A stretch of 64,000 nucleotides of DNA from an uncultured Paracoccaceae bacterium (GCA_947492475.1 CANLNM010000006.1:1-64000), one strand, 5' to 3'; numbered from the stretch's first letter, positions 17,468 through 25,835 are shown. Notes: generated from the sequence alone by a model not told the origin. Program-made: numbers and translations.

Positions 17468-18555
17468 GCGACGAAAAGCGTGTCTAGAACGGCGTTTGCG
17501 GCCTCAATTGTGCCCGCATTGCCACCCAGATCACGGGTCAGAACGTTGGCTTGGGCCACGACGTCTTCTACGGATTCGCGTAGGCGTTTTGCGTCTGCAA
17601 TCAGGGCCGGGTTGTTGTGATCGATGCCCAACCAATCCAGCATCATCGCGGCTGATAGGATCATCGCAAATGGATTTGCGACGCCTTGGCCGGCAATGTC
17701 GGGGGCGGATCCATGACAGGGTTGGAACACCGCATGTTCCAGGCCGATATCGGCTGATGGGGCTAATCCCAGGCCGCCCATCAGGCCCGCGCCCAGATCA
17801 GACAGGATGTCGCCAAACATGTTTTCGGTGACCATCACGTCAAAATCCCACGGCTTTTGCACCATCCACAACGCGGTTGCGTCCACATAGGCATGGTCGG
17901 ATGTCAGGTCGGGGTGTTTGGCCGCTTCGGCGTCAAACATTTCGCGGAAAAACGCAAAAGCCCGGAACACGTTGGCCTTGTCGACACATGTGACCTTGCC
18001 CGGTCCGCGCCCAGCCTTTTTGCGGTTTGCGGCCAATTCAAACGTGAATTTGAACAGCTTTTCCGAAATCTCGCGCGTGATCAGCAGGGTTTCGCGGGCT
18101 TCGTCTGGGGTCACTTCGCCTTTGCCTTGGGTGTAAAACAGGCCTTCGGTGCTTTCGCGGATCAAAACAAAGTCGATCTCTTTGCCGTCGGGCATATTCA
18201 ACGGTGTGCGTTGGCCGGCCTTAACGGTGACCGGGCGCACACCTGCAAACAATGTCAGAGCTTTTCGCAGGTCAATTTGCGGGGAAATTTCTGTGCCATC
18301 GGGGTAACGCACATCAGGCAAGCCCATCGCTGATAGCAGGATCGCATCAGCGCGTTTGGCGATTTTCATCGATTCGGCCGGAAATGATTCGCCGGTTTTT
18401 GCATAATGCGCTGCCCCGGCGGGGGCGTCGGTGAATTTCAGATCATATGCGCTGGACGCATCTGACATCCGCCGCAGAATATCGACCGTTGGGCCTGTGA
18501 TTTCAGGGCCAATGCCGTCCCCTTGGAATACTGCGATTTCGAATGTTTGTGCCAT
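17464..18555 (-). CDS. Isocitrate/isopropylmalate dehydrogenase family enzyme
   Basis: The 363-residue protein belongs to the beta-decarboxylating dehydrogenase family (isopropylmalate, tartrate/D-malate, homoisocitrate dehydrogenases). It has GDGIGPEI at the N-terminus, the substrate loop arginine in IRESTEGLFY (about 131-140), a lysine in VDKANVFRA and the metal-binding VTENMFGDILSDLGAGLMGG. RESTEGLF differs from the leucine-pathway RELTGGIY, so it is not LeuB. It likely acts on a malate- or tartrate-like hydroxy acid with NAD. It is the first gene of the leftward unit, divergent from the transporter. Confidence 0.85.
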   Translation of the reverse strand: MAQTFEIAVFQGDGIGPEITGPTVDILRRMSDASSAYDLKFTDAPAGAAHYAKTGESFPAESMKIAKRADAILLSAMGLPDVRYPDGTEISPQIDLRKALTLFAGVRPVTVKAGQRTPLNMPDGKEIDFVLIRESTEGLFYTQGKGEVTPDEARETLLITREISEKLFKFTFELAANRKKAGRGPGKVTCVDKANVFRAFAFFREMFDAEAAKHPDLTSDHAYVDATALWMVQKPWDFDVMVTENMFGDILSDLGAGLMGGLGLAPSADIGLEHAVFQPCHGSAPDIAGQGVANPFAMILSAAMMLDWLGIDHNNPALIADAKRLRESVEDVVAQANVLTRDLGGNAGTIEAANAVLDTLFVA

Positions 18556-18591
18556 CTGCGCCTGCGTCCTTCCCGACCTGATTTACATATT

Positions 18592-18613
18592 TTTCGGAAA
18601 TTGACATCCGAAA
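18592..18613. promoter_or_regulatory. Inverted repeat in the divergent cluster promoter (distal)
   Basis: TTTCGGA-N8-TCCGAAA is a perfect 7-bp dyad in the spacer between the isopropylmalate-dehydrogenase-like gene and the transporter binding protein. It is a candidate regulator site, possibly for the leftward promoter. Confidence 0.45.
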
Positions 18614-18614
18614 G

Positions 18615-18653
18615 TTGACAATGCATTCATTAATGCATACGCAAATAAATGCA
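18615..18653. promoter_or_regulatory. Candidate promoter and GntR operator (ATGCA repeats)
   Basis: A consensus -35 hexamer TTGACA at 18615-18620 is followed at once by ATGCATT-CATT-AATGCAT (18621-18638), a perfect dyad. A third ATGCA starts at 18649. FadR-subfamily regulators often bind short A/T-flanked dyads of this size. Overlap with the promoter fits repression of the transporter operon by the clustered GntR protein. Confidence 0.5.
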
Positions 18654-18687
18654 ATAACAAACGCACACGTCAGGGAGGAATGACGAA

Positions 18688-19695
18688 ATGAAGTTTGGAC
18701 TGGGTAAAATCGCAGCGACCGCTGCATTGATTGCCGGGGTCGGCACCGCCGTCGCCGCACAGGATTATCCGTATCGTGACATCACGACTGCTGTTGTTTG
18801 GGGGGCCGGTGGTGGCACCGATTCCATCAATCGCATGATCATGGCCGAAATGGAAAAGCATCTGCCGGTTTCGATCAACGTCATCAACCAAACCGGCGGT
18901 GTCGCTGGGTCAAACGGCATGGTTTACGTTCAAAACCAAGCCGATGATGGTTACACATTGGTCGGTCTGTCGGAATCAAACGTAACAGCCGCCGTTCAGG
19001 GCGGATGGGATCAGAAATTTGATTTCTGGTATCCCTTTATTGTCGGTGGGTCCCCGGATCTGATCTCGGTTCCTGCAGACAGCCCATATAACACGCTTCA
19101 GGAATTGGTTGATGCAGCCAAGGCAGCACCGGGTACGATTCCTGCGGCGGCATCTGGGGCGGGATCGATCCACCATTTGAACTTGTTGGCTATTCAAAAT
19201 GGCGCTGATGCTGAGTTCCTGTTTGTGCCTTATGGTGGATCGGCACCCGGCCAAGAGGCTGCGATCGCAGGCGAAGTTGCGTTGGTTGTCACGTCGCTGG
19301 CCGAACAGGCTGCACTGATCGAAGGCGGCATGCTGAAACCATTGGCGATGTTGACCGAGGATGACGCTGAAATCGCGGGCATGACCGTGCCGTCTGCATT
19401 TGGCATCTATGATGGTCTGGACCAGTACCTGCCGCTGAAACAGGCGATTGGTTTTGCGGTTCACAATTCTGCATCTGACGACGTGAAATCCGCATTGGGC
19501 ACCGCGTTTGAGGCGGCGATTGCATCTGACACCGTGTCCGAATGGGCCGAAGCCAACAACTATGATGTGGGTGGTCAGCACGGTGCAGAGGCCACGGCCA
19601 TCTTTACCAACCTTGAGAGCACATTTGCCTACACCCTAAAGGATCTGGGGGCGACCACTGTTGACCCAATGTCCTTGGGTATCGCTCAGCCTTAA
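18688..19695 (+). CDS. Tripartite tricarboxylate transporter substrate-binding protein (TctC family)
   Basis: The 335-residue protein begins with a Sec signal peptide (KFGLGKIAATAALIAGVGTA, cleavage near AVAAQ) and continues as a TctC/Bug-family periplasmic binding protein, with the family VVWGAGGGTDSINR and NQTGGVAGSNG blocks. Bug proteins capture carboxylates such as citrate, tartrate or aromatic acids. GGGAGGAATG lies upstream of the ATG. It heads the rightward operon and is separated from the membrane subunits by a hairpin, so it may be expressed at a higher level. Confidence 0.93.
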   Translation: MKFGLGKIAATAALIAGVGTAVAAQDYPYRDITTAVVWGAGGGTDSINRMIMAEMEKHLPVSINVINQTGGVAGSNGMVYVQNQADDGYTLVGLSESNVTAAVQGGWDQKFDFWYPFIVGGSPDLISVPADSPYNTLQELVDAAKAAPGTIPAAASGAGSIHHLNLLAIQNGADAEFLFVPYGGSAPGQEAAIAGEVALVVTSLAEQAALIEGGMLKPLAMLTEDDAEIAGMTVPSAFGIYDGLDQYLPLKQAIGFAVHNSASDDVKSALGTAFEAAIASDTVSEWAEANNYDVGGQHGAEATAIFTNLESTFAYTLKDLGATTVDPMSLGIAQP

Positions 19696-19714
19696 GCCGC
19701 TAAATCAACAAAAA

Positions 19715-19739
19715 GAGGGGGCGTTTTTTATGCCCCCTC
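19715..19739. terminator. Intercistronic hairpin after the binding-protein gene
   Basis: GAGGGGGC and GCCCCCTC form a perfect 8-bp stem with a nine-base T-rich loop. No T-run follows, so it more likely protects the binding-protein mRNA 3' end or lowers read-through into the membrane-subunit genes than acts as a full terminator. Confidence 0.6.
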
Positions 19740-19758
19740 ACCACATCGGGAGGCAGAT

Positions 19759-20508
19759 TTGGACAATTCAGACGACCGTGCCGTGCTGCGCGCACGCGAT
19801 TTCTGGGCATCGCTGGGGCTGATTGTCCTGTCGATTTTTTTCCTATGGAAGACATCAGATATTCCGCTGTTTGGCGGCAATCGCGCCGGGGTGAGTGGCG
19901 CAGATTGGTATAATTCCGCAGCGATCGTGCCATTGGGCATCTTCAGCGGAATGTTGGTTCTGTCATTTGTTCTGTTGTCCATCGCCATCAAAGAGGGCGG
20001 TGCGAAACACGCGCTGACTTCGGTCGGGATCGGCTGGGACAAGGTCGAAGCCCTGAGGTTCAGCACCATCGGCATCATCATGTTGGCCTATATCGTCGGG
20101 TTGGTGCCGCGGGTCGATTTTATCCTGTGTTCCGGGCTTTTGATTACCGCGTTGATCTATGGCTATCACGGCGGCCATGCGCGCCGGTCTGTCATTTCCA
20201 CGATTTTTGTCGGGCTTGCGGGGCTGTTTGCCTTTGCGTTTTATCTGCCGCAATCCCAGTGGTCCGCGCATGTGGATGATTGGGTTACACTGATCCTGTG
20301 GGCTGTGCTGTCGATCTTGGTCTGGCTGCAATCCAAAGGGGACCGCGTTTTGCGCATCATTCCCGTCATCGCGATCACAGCGCCGGTTTTTCTGGTCTGC
20401 GCCATGGCGTTTGGGTTTCGCCAAAACGTTCCGGCCCGAACCGGGTTGGTTTTTAAGCAAATCGAATATCATTACTACGTGACCCTGCGTCCGATCTGGA
20501 GAAACTGA
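19759..20508 (+). CDS. Tripartite tricarboxylate transporter small membrane subunit (TctB family)
   Basis: The 249-residue protein has several hydrophobic segments typical of TctB-like small subunits, longer than the usual 150-170 residues, with about six membrane spans. It starts at TTG; GGGAGG ends five bases upstream and no ATG or GTG fits better. Position between the binding protein and the large TctA subunit supports the call. It ends one base before the tctA start. Confidence 0.8.
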   Translation: MDNSDDRAVLRARDFWASLGLIVLSIFFLWKTSDIPLFGGNRAGVSGADWYNSAAIVPLGIFSGMLVLSFVLLSIAIKEGGAKHALTSVGIGWDKVEALRFSTIGIIMLAYIVGLVPRVDFILCSGLLITALIYGYHGGHARRSVISTIFVGLAGLFAFAFYLPQSQWSAHVDDWVTLILWAVLSILVWLQSKGDRVLRIIPVIAITAPVFLVCAMAFGFRQNVPARTGLVFKQIEYHYYVTLRPIWRN

Positions 20509-20509
20509 T

Positions 20510-22021
20510 ATGGAGTTCATCCTGACACAATTGTCCGGGTTTGGTGGGGCATTCTGGGCGCTGGTCATCGATCCGCTGACCTATATTTACCTGATCGTTT
20601 CGGTGTTTCTGGGCATCACGTTTGGCGCACTGCCGGGGTTGACCGCAACCTTGGCCGTGACGATCCTGACTGGGTTTTTTGGCAATAAAATTCCGCTCGA
20701 TTATTCGATGATTGCGTTGCTGGGGGCCTATGTGGGGGCGATTTATGGCGGGTCCTATCCGTCGATCCTGCTCAATATTCCTGGCACGGCCGCCAGTGCT
20801 GCGACCGCGATGGACGGCTATCCGCTGGCCAAGGCCGGGCGCGGCGGCGAAGCGTTGGGGCTGACCACCACCGCCAGTTTCATCGGCACTGTGATTGGCA
20901 CCTTTGCGCTGTTGATCTTTGTCTGGGTTCTGCTGTTGATTTCCAAAAATATCGCCAGCCCGGAAAAGGCATTATTGGCGCTGTTTGGCATTTTGTTGTC
21001 GGGCACATTGATGTCCGAAGATCTGGTGATCAAAGGCTGGATCGCCGGGTTGATCGGGTTGGCCATCGCGATGGTTGGGCTGGACCCGCTGCTGTCTGAA
21101 CCTCGCTACACATTTGGTTGGTCCTATTTGCTGTCCGGGTTTCAGGTTGTGCCGGTTTTGATGGGGGCCTTTGCGGTGCCTCAGATCATCGAAGGCTTGC
21201 GCCATATGGAGGCGGGCAGAGTCATCGCGCTTCAGGGGCGCATCCTGCCTAATATGAAATCCATCAAACGCTATTTGCCCACCATCGGCCGATCCGGCGT
21301 GATTGGCACCGGTGTGGGCGCATTGCCCGGTGTGGGCGAAGATGTGGCCGGTTGGGTCAGCTACGGCGTCGGCAAAACCGTGTCGGACGAAGGCGACAAA
21401 TTCGGCAAAGGCAGTATCGAAGGCCTGCTGAGTTCGGAAACCGCCAACAATGCCTGCATCGGCGGCGCCTTGATCCCGCTATTGGTGCTGGGTATTCCCG
21501 GATCACCGCCCGCCGCAGCCCTGATGGGCGCATTTAAGATCAACAACATCATCCCCGGCCCAACCATTGATCCGGCGATCATCCTGCGGGTGGTGGCGAT
21601 CATGCTGCTGGCCAGTTTCACCATGTTTATCATGGGTTTGTTCACGGCGCGCATTTTCATCAAAATCCTGCGTATCCCCCAAACAGTATTCCTGCCGATT
21701 GTCATGGTTCTGACCACTATCGGGTCGTTTAGCGTCGGCGGCGGGATCAACGATCTGTATCTGATGCTGGGTGTCGGATTTGCCGCCTATCTGATGAACA
21801 TGATGCGCTATCCCATTGCGCCACTGGTCATCGGCGTCATTCTGGGCGGGTTGTTTGATGAAACCTTCCGCCGATCCTTGCTGATTTCAGATGGTGACCT
21901 TTCGGTCTTTGTTTCGCGCCCGGGTGCTGCCATTCTGTTGACGCTGAATGTGCTGTTGATCCTAAGCCAGCTGCCATTTGTGAAACGGGCCTTTGGCCGT
22001 CTGAGAGGGAACCCAGCCTGA
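20510..22021 (+). CDS. Tripartite tricarboxylate transporter large membrane subunit (TctA family)
   Basis: The 503-residue protein is the transport channel, with about 11-12 membrane segments. It carries the TctA signatures FGALPGLTATLAVTIL (about 38-53) and YGGSYPSILLNIPGTAASAAT (about 80-100), plus the internal counterpart near GTGVGALPGVGEDVAGWVSY. Uptake is driven by an ion gradient with the periplasmic binding protein. The stop overlaps the next start as TGATG. Confidence 0.95.
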   Translation: MEFILTQLSGFGGAFWALVIDPLTYIYLIVSVFLGITFGALPGLTATLAVTILTGFFGNKIPLDYSMIALLGAYVGAIYGGSYPSILLNIPGTAASAATAMDGYPLAKAGRGGEALGLTTTASFIGTVIGTFALLIFVWVLLLISKNIASPEKALLALFGILLSGTLMSEDLVIKGWIAGLIGLAIAMVGLDPLLSEPRYTFGWSYLLSGFQVVPVLMGAFAVPQIIEGLRHMEAGRVIALQGRILPNMKSIKRYLPTIGRSGVIGTGVGALPGVGEDVAGWVSYGVGKTVSDEGDKFGKGSIEGLLSSETANNACIGGALIPLLVLGIPGSPPAAALMGAFKINNIIPGPTIDPAIILRVVAIMLLASFTMFIMGLFTARIFIKILRIPQTVFLPIVMVLTTIGSFSVGGGINDLYLMLGVGFAAYLMNMMRYPIAPLVIGVILGGLFDETFRRSLLISDGDLSVFVSRPGAAILLTLNVLLILSQLPFVKRAFGRLRGNPA

Positions 22022-22308
22022 TGTTTGCAGTGACTGTCACATTCATGATTTTACCCGGTCAGATGGATCGCTTTTTGCCGCTGATGATCGAAAATGCCCG
22101 CACATCCCTGCAGGTTGAACCCAGTTGCCAGCAGTTTGATGTCTGCCGTGGGGATGACCCGGACGTTGTGTTTTTGTATGAAATTTACGACGACCGGGCG
22201 GCCTTTGATCTGCATCTGGCTTCGCCACATTTTCAGACCTTTGATGCGGCGGTGCAGGATATGATCGCGCACAAAGATGTGCGGCTGTATTCACAGGTGC
22301 AACGATGA
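22021..22308 (+). CDS. LsrG/YgiN-like small dimeric alpha-beta barrel protein
   Basis: The 95-residue protein belongs to the antibiotic-biosynthesis-monooxygenase fold. Its pattern CQQFDVCRGDD, FLYEIYDDRAAFDLHLASPH is close to LsrG and YgiN. LsrG isomerises a phosphorylated hydroxy-dione in AI-2 breakdown, so an isomerase role on an oxo-acid here is possible; a quinol monooxygenase is the default annotation. It overlaps tctA by one shared base triplet boundary and the lactonase by four bases, so it is translated with pathway enzymes. Confidence 0.75.
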   Translation: MFAVTVTFMILPGQMDRFLPLMIENARTSLQVEPSCQQFDVCRGDDPDVVFLYEIYDDRAAFDLHLASPHFQTFDAAVQDMIAHKDVRLYSQVQR

Positions 22309-23102
22309 GCGACTGGGAAGTTTTTTCGGTCAAATACGCGGATCGCAATGCCCGGACCCGCGCTGATAGCTTTATCTTTGATGACAATCACGACGCGCCC
22401 CATGCGATGGATTATTTCATCTGGGTTCTGCGGCGTGGGGCCGAAATCATTCTGGTCGATACCGGGTATGACACCGCCGAAGCCACATCGCGCAACCGTC
22501 CCATTCGGATGGACCCACGGGATGCGCTGATCCCGATGGGCATTCGCGCCGAAGATGTGACGCATGTCATCGTCACCCATCTACACTATGATCACGCGGG
22601 CGGGCTGCATCTGTTTCCCAACGCAACATTGCACCTGCAAACGGCGGAAATGAATTTCGCCACCGGGCCCTGTATGTGCCACGACACATTGCGCATGCCG
22701 TTCACGGCCGATCATATCTGCACTGCAATCAAACGGTTATATTCGGGCAAAGTGGTGTTTTACGATGGCGATGCACAAATCCGCGATGGCGTGACGGTGC
22801 ATTGTATCGGCGGCCATTCACGGGGGCTTCAATGCGTGCGCGTTCGGACAAAATCCGGCTGGCTGGTTCTGGCGTCTGATGCATCCCATTATTACGAAAA
22901 CGTCTTTGCCCGAAAACCGTTCCCCATCGTGGTGGATTTGCAAAACATGCTGGACGGGTTTGACATGTTGGAACGCCTCGCATCCAAACGCGAATTGATC
23001 ATTCCGGGGCATGACCCATTGGTGCGGGACTATTTTGAGACTGGGCCAGCGGACCATATTCATCGGCTTCATCTGGGCCCTGTGAAAGAGATTGAATTAT
23101 GA
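22305..23102 (+). CDS. Metallo-beta-lactamase-fold lactonase (AHL-lactonase family)
   Basis: The 265-residue hydrolase carries the di-metal motif H92-L-H94-Y-D96-H97, a further histidine in GGHSRG, an aspartate in LASDASHYY and the last histidine in PGHDP, the complete AHL-lactonase-type set. Such enzymes open lactone rings. Sitting between a carboxylate transporter and sugar-acid enzymes, it more likely opens an aldonolactone-type intermediate than a quorum-sensing signal, but quenching cannot be excluded. Four-base overlaps join it to both neighbours. Confidence 0.85.
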   Translation: MSDWEVFSVKYADRNARTRADSFIFDDNHDAPHAMDYFIWVLRRGAEIILVDTGYDTAEATSRNRPIRMDPRDALIPMGIRAEDVTHVIVTHLHYDHAGGLHLFPNATLHLQTAEMNFATGPCMCHDTLRMPFTADHICTAIKRLYSGKVVFYDGDAQIRDGVTVHCIGGHSRGLQCVRVRTKSGWLVLASDASHYYENVFARKPFPIVVDLQNMLDGFDMLERLASKRELIIPGHDPLVRDYFETGPADHIHRLHLGPVKEIEL

Positions 23103-24328
23103 AAATAGGCGTTATCGCGGATGATTTTACCGGGGCGTCCGACATTGCACTGACCTTGGCCGAGGCCGGGATGAGCGTGGCGCAATTCATTGGCGTGCCT
23201 CAGGCGGATGCGGACCCAGAACTGGGCGCTGGCGTGGTGGCTCTGAAATCCCGTACCGCCCCGGTGGCCCAAGCCGTGCAAGAATCCCTTGCGGCATGTC
23301 GATGGTTACAATCCCAAGGTGCCCAGCAGATCATCCTAAAGGTTTGTTCCACCTTTGACAGTACAGTCGAGGGCAATATCGGCCCGGTTCTGGATGCTCT
23401 GGCGACGCAATTGCAGGCCCAAACTGTCATCGTGTGCCCGGCATTTCCCGAAAATGGACGCAGCGTTTACATGGGGCATCTGTTTGTAAATGATGGCCTG
23501 CTCAACGAAAGCGGCATGCAGGATCACCCGCTCACTCCGATGATTGATGCCGATATCCGGCGGGTGCTGGCATCGCAGACATCGACGGATGTTCATCACA
23601 TTCCGGCAATCGACGTGATGAAAGGAGCGCAAACCATTCGTGAAAAACTGCCACGCTCTGGCTTTGTCATTGTTGATGCGATCCGGGACGAGGACCTGTT
23701 GCAAATTGGCAAAGCGGCTGCTGATCAGACCTTGCTATGTGGCGGTTCAGGGATTGCGCTTGGGCTTCCTGCGAATTTTGGCGCGGTGTCCGCACCCCCG
23801 GCATGGTCGGCGATGCACGGCGCAGGCGTGGTCATATCCGGGTCCTGTAGCCGCGCAACCCGCGCGCAGGTCGCGGCCTATAAATCGGTGGCGCCATCTT
23901 ATGAAATCACAGCCCAATCCGCCGTCGAAGGCCGCGTGGATGTGCAGGATTTGGCCAAATGGGTGCTGACACAGGATGCGCCACCATTGGTCTATTCCTC
24001 TGCGGATCCAAGTGTCGTCAAAGCGGCGCAGGATCAATTCGGTCGGGATCGATCGGCAGAGGCAATTGAAACGTTGTTTTCAAACCTTGCGGCGGAATTA
24101 TCGCGACGTGGTGTCACGCGCATTGTTGTGGCCGGTGGGGAAACATCGGGCGCGGTGGTTAAGGGGCTTGGCGCGCAGGTTCTGAACATCGGTCCGCGAC
24201 TGGCCGCAGGTGTGCCCATGGTGCGGGTTGATCAGGATCGCCCGCTGGCTTTGGCCTTGAAATCGGGCAATTTTGGCCATGAAACATTTTTCAGCGACGC
24301 CTTGGCAAAAATGGAGCAAACCGCATGA
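23099..24328 (+). CDS. Four-carbon acid-sugar kinase family protein (OtnK/DtnK-like, DUF1537)
   Basis: The 409-residue kinase has the N-terminal GVIADDFTGASDIALTLA block and the C-terminal nucleotide-binding block VVAGGETSGAVVKGLGAQVL of the DUF1537 family. Characterised members phosphorylate 3-oxo-tetronates (OtnK) or D-threonate/D-erythronate (DtnK). Pairing with a class II aldolase immediately downstream is the OtnK-OtnC arrangement, favouring a 3-oxo-tetronate-type substrate. It overlaps both neighbours by four bases. Confidence 0.9.
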   Translation: MKIGVIADDFTGASDIALTLAEAGMSVAQFIGVPQADADPELGAGVVALKSRTAPVAQAVQESLAACRWLQSQGAQQIILKVCSTFDSTVEGNIGPVLDALATQLQAQTVIVCPAFPENGRSVYMGHLFVNDGLLNESGMQDHPLTPMIDADIRRVLASQTSTDVHHIPAIDVMKGAQTIREKLPRSGFVIVDAIRDEDLLQIGKAAADQTLLCGGSGIALGLPANFGAVSAPPAWSAMHGAGVVISGSCSRATRAQVAAYKSVAPSYEITAQSAVEGRVDVQDLAKWVLTQDAPPLVYSSADPSVVKAAQDQFGRDRSAEAIETLFSNLAAELSRRGVTRIVVAGGETSGAVVKGLGAQVLNIGPRLAAGVPMVRVDQDRPLALALKSGNFGHETFFSDALAKMEQTA

Positions 24329-24969
24329 GCGAAGAGGCCCGTCTGAGAGAAGATATTTGTCGGCTTGCCAAATCGATGTTTGACCGGGGGCTGACCTGTG
24401 GGGCGTCGGGCAATATTTCCGCGCGCCTGTCGGATGGCACGTTATTGATGACCCCAACGGGCAGCTCGATGGGGTTTCTGGACCCGGCCCGCATTTCACA
24501 TCTGGACGAACACAATCAATTGTTATCCGGTGACAAACCCACCAAGGAAATCCCCCTTCATACGGCCTTTTATGACACTCGGACCGGCACGGGGGCCGTG
24601 GTGCATCTGCATTCAACGCATTCGGTGGCCCTGTCTATGTTGCCTGAAACCGACCCCGACGATGTGCTGCCCCCCCTGACGCCCTATTCGATCATGCGGC
24701 TGGGCAAGGTAAAGCTGCTGCCGTTTTTCCTGCCGGGTGATCCGGGGATGGGGGATGCAGTGCGCGGGTTGGCGGGCAAACGGTCGGCGGTTTTGCTGGC
24801 AAATCACGGGCCGGTTGTCGCAGGCAAAGATCTGTGGGCGGCCACCTATGCCATGGAAGAGCTGGAAGAAACCGCCAAACTGGCATTGCTGACCCATGGG
24901 CGTCAGCCGCGTGGTTTAACCCCGGATATGATCAATCAGGTTGTGTCAAAGTTCGGATGCGGCAGCTAA
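24325..24969 (+). CDS. Class II aldolase/decarboxylase (OtnC-like)
   Basis: The 214-residue enzyme belongs to the class II aldolase/adducin family. Zinc ligands are visible in VVHLHSTHSVALS (two histidines) and NHGPVV, with the catalytic region KEIPLHTAFY. With an OtnK-like kinase it would decarboxylate 3-oxo-tetronate 4-phosphate to dihydroxyacetone phosphate, feeding glycolysis. Fuculose-phosphate-type aldol cleavage is the alternative. It closes the rightward catabolic operon; a stem-loop and modA follow. Confidence 0.9.
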   Translation: MSEEARLREDICRLAKSMFDRGLTCGASGNISARLSDGTLLMTPTGSSMGFLDPARISHLDEHNQLLSGDKPTKEIPLHTAFYDTRTGTGAVVHLHSTHSVALSMLPETDPDDVLPPLTPYSIMRLGKVKLLPFFLPGDPGMGDAVRGLAGKRSAVLLANHGPVVAGKDLWAATYAMEELEETAKLALLTHGRQPRGLTPDMINQVVSKFGCGS

Positions 24970-24981
24970 ATTCCGATATTG

Positions 24982-25031
24982 CTTGCAGGGTGGGGTTGGG
25001 CTTGGATATGCCCAAGGGACACATCCGCAAG
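24982..25031 (+). ncRNA. Predicted stem-loop leader upstream of modA
   Basis: CTTGC-a-GGGTG (24982-24992) pairs with CATCC-GCAAG (25022-25031), one G-U pair and one bulged A, and encloses a second stem TTGGGC/GCCCAA (24996-25001 with 25010-25015) and an eight-base loop. The 3' strand runs into AAGGG, the best ribosome-site candidate for modA. The fold was found by eye; no known riboswitch class is recognised. Confidence 0.45.
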
Positions 25032-25045
25032 GGATCCTTTAGGGA

Positions 25046-25834
25046 ATGCGATCAATCGTTAAATACCGGGCTGCTTGCTTGTTTGCGGCGGCTGCGTTCT
25101 GGACGCCATCAGCGGGATGGGCGGATTCAGTCACGGTTTTTGCGGCCGCCAGTCTAAAGGACGCGCTGCAGGATGTGGCCGAAACCTATGAAACCGAAAC
25201 CGGGCATGATGTGGTTCTGTCACTGGCCGGATCGTCGGTTTTGGCACGGCAAATTCAGCTGGGCGCCCCGGCGGATGTTTACATTTCAGCCAATTCAGAC
25301 TGGATCGACGTGCTACAGGATCAGGACCTGATCCAAGTGGAAACGCGTGTCGATTTGATGTCCAACGCGTTGGTTTTGATCGCCAGTCTGACGGATCAAA
25401 CCCCGGATCAAATCCCGGCCACGATCACGCAAGAAACCGATTTGGCCGGAATGCTCGGCCAAGGATGGCTGGCTATGGCGCTAACCGACGCCGTTCCAGC
25501 GGGCATCTATGGCAAAGCGGCACTGGAACATCTGGGGTTGTGGTCCAGCATCGCTGATCAGGTGGCCCAGTCCGACAATGTGCGCGCGGCACTGACCCTC
25601 GTCACACTCGGTGAGGCGCAATTGGGCATCGTTTATGCAACCGACGCGGCCGCGTCCCAGCAGGTGGCGGTGGTGGGTCATTTTGACCCTCAAACCCACC
25701 CCCAAATTGTGTATCCTGCGGCTGTGTTATCTGAAACGAATTCCGCGATCGCCGCAGATTTTTTGACCTATCTGACCTCAGAACCCGCTCGCGCGGTTTT
25801 TGATCGGTACGGATTCCAAAGGTTCGGGGAATAG
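25046..25834 (+). CDS. modA: Molybdate ABC transporter substrate-binding protein ModA
   Basis: The 262-residue periplasmic protein has a signal peptide (SIVKYRAACLFAAAAFWTPS, cleavage near GWADS), then the ModA opening VTVFAAASLKDALQDVAETY and the oxyanion-binding SLAGSSVLARQI and GAPADVYISA segments. It delivers molybdate to ModBC. The start lies very close to its nearest GGG, so the ribosome site is probably the AAGGG further upstream, inside a potential stem-loop. Molybdate uptake supports the NarG/MoeA system 10 kb upstream. Confidence 0.95.
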   Translation: MRSIVKYRAACLFAAAAFWTPSAGWADSVTVFAAASLKDALQDVAETYETETGHDVVLSLAGSSVLARQIQLGAPADVYISANSDWIDVLQDQDLIQVETRVDLMSNALVLIASLTDQTPDQIPATITQETDLAGMLGQGWLAMALTDAVPAGIYGKAALEHLGLWSSIADQVAQSDNVRAALTLVTLGEAQLGIVYATDAAASQQVAVVGHFDPQTHPQIVYPAAVLSETNSAIAADFLTYLTSEPARAVFDRYGFQRFGE

Positions 25835-25835
25835 C

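Noticed and set aside
22305..23102. Quorum-quenching locus
   Set aside because: No LuxI or LuxR homologue is in the window and the gene is coupled to carbon catabolism, so a signal-degrading role is not supported.
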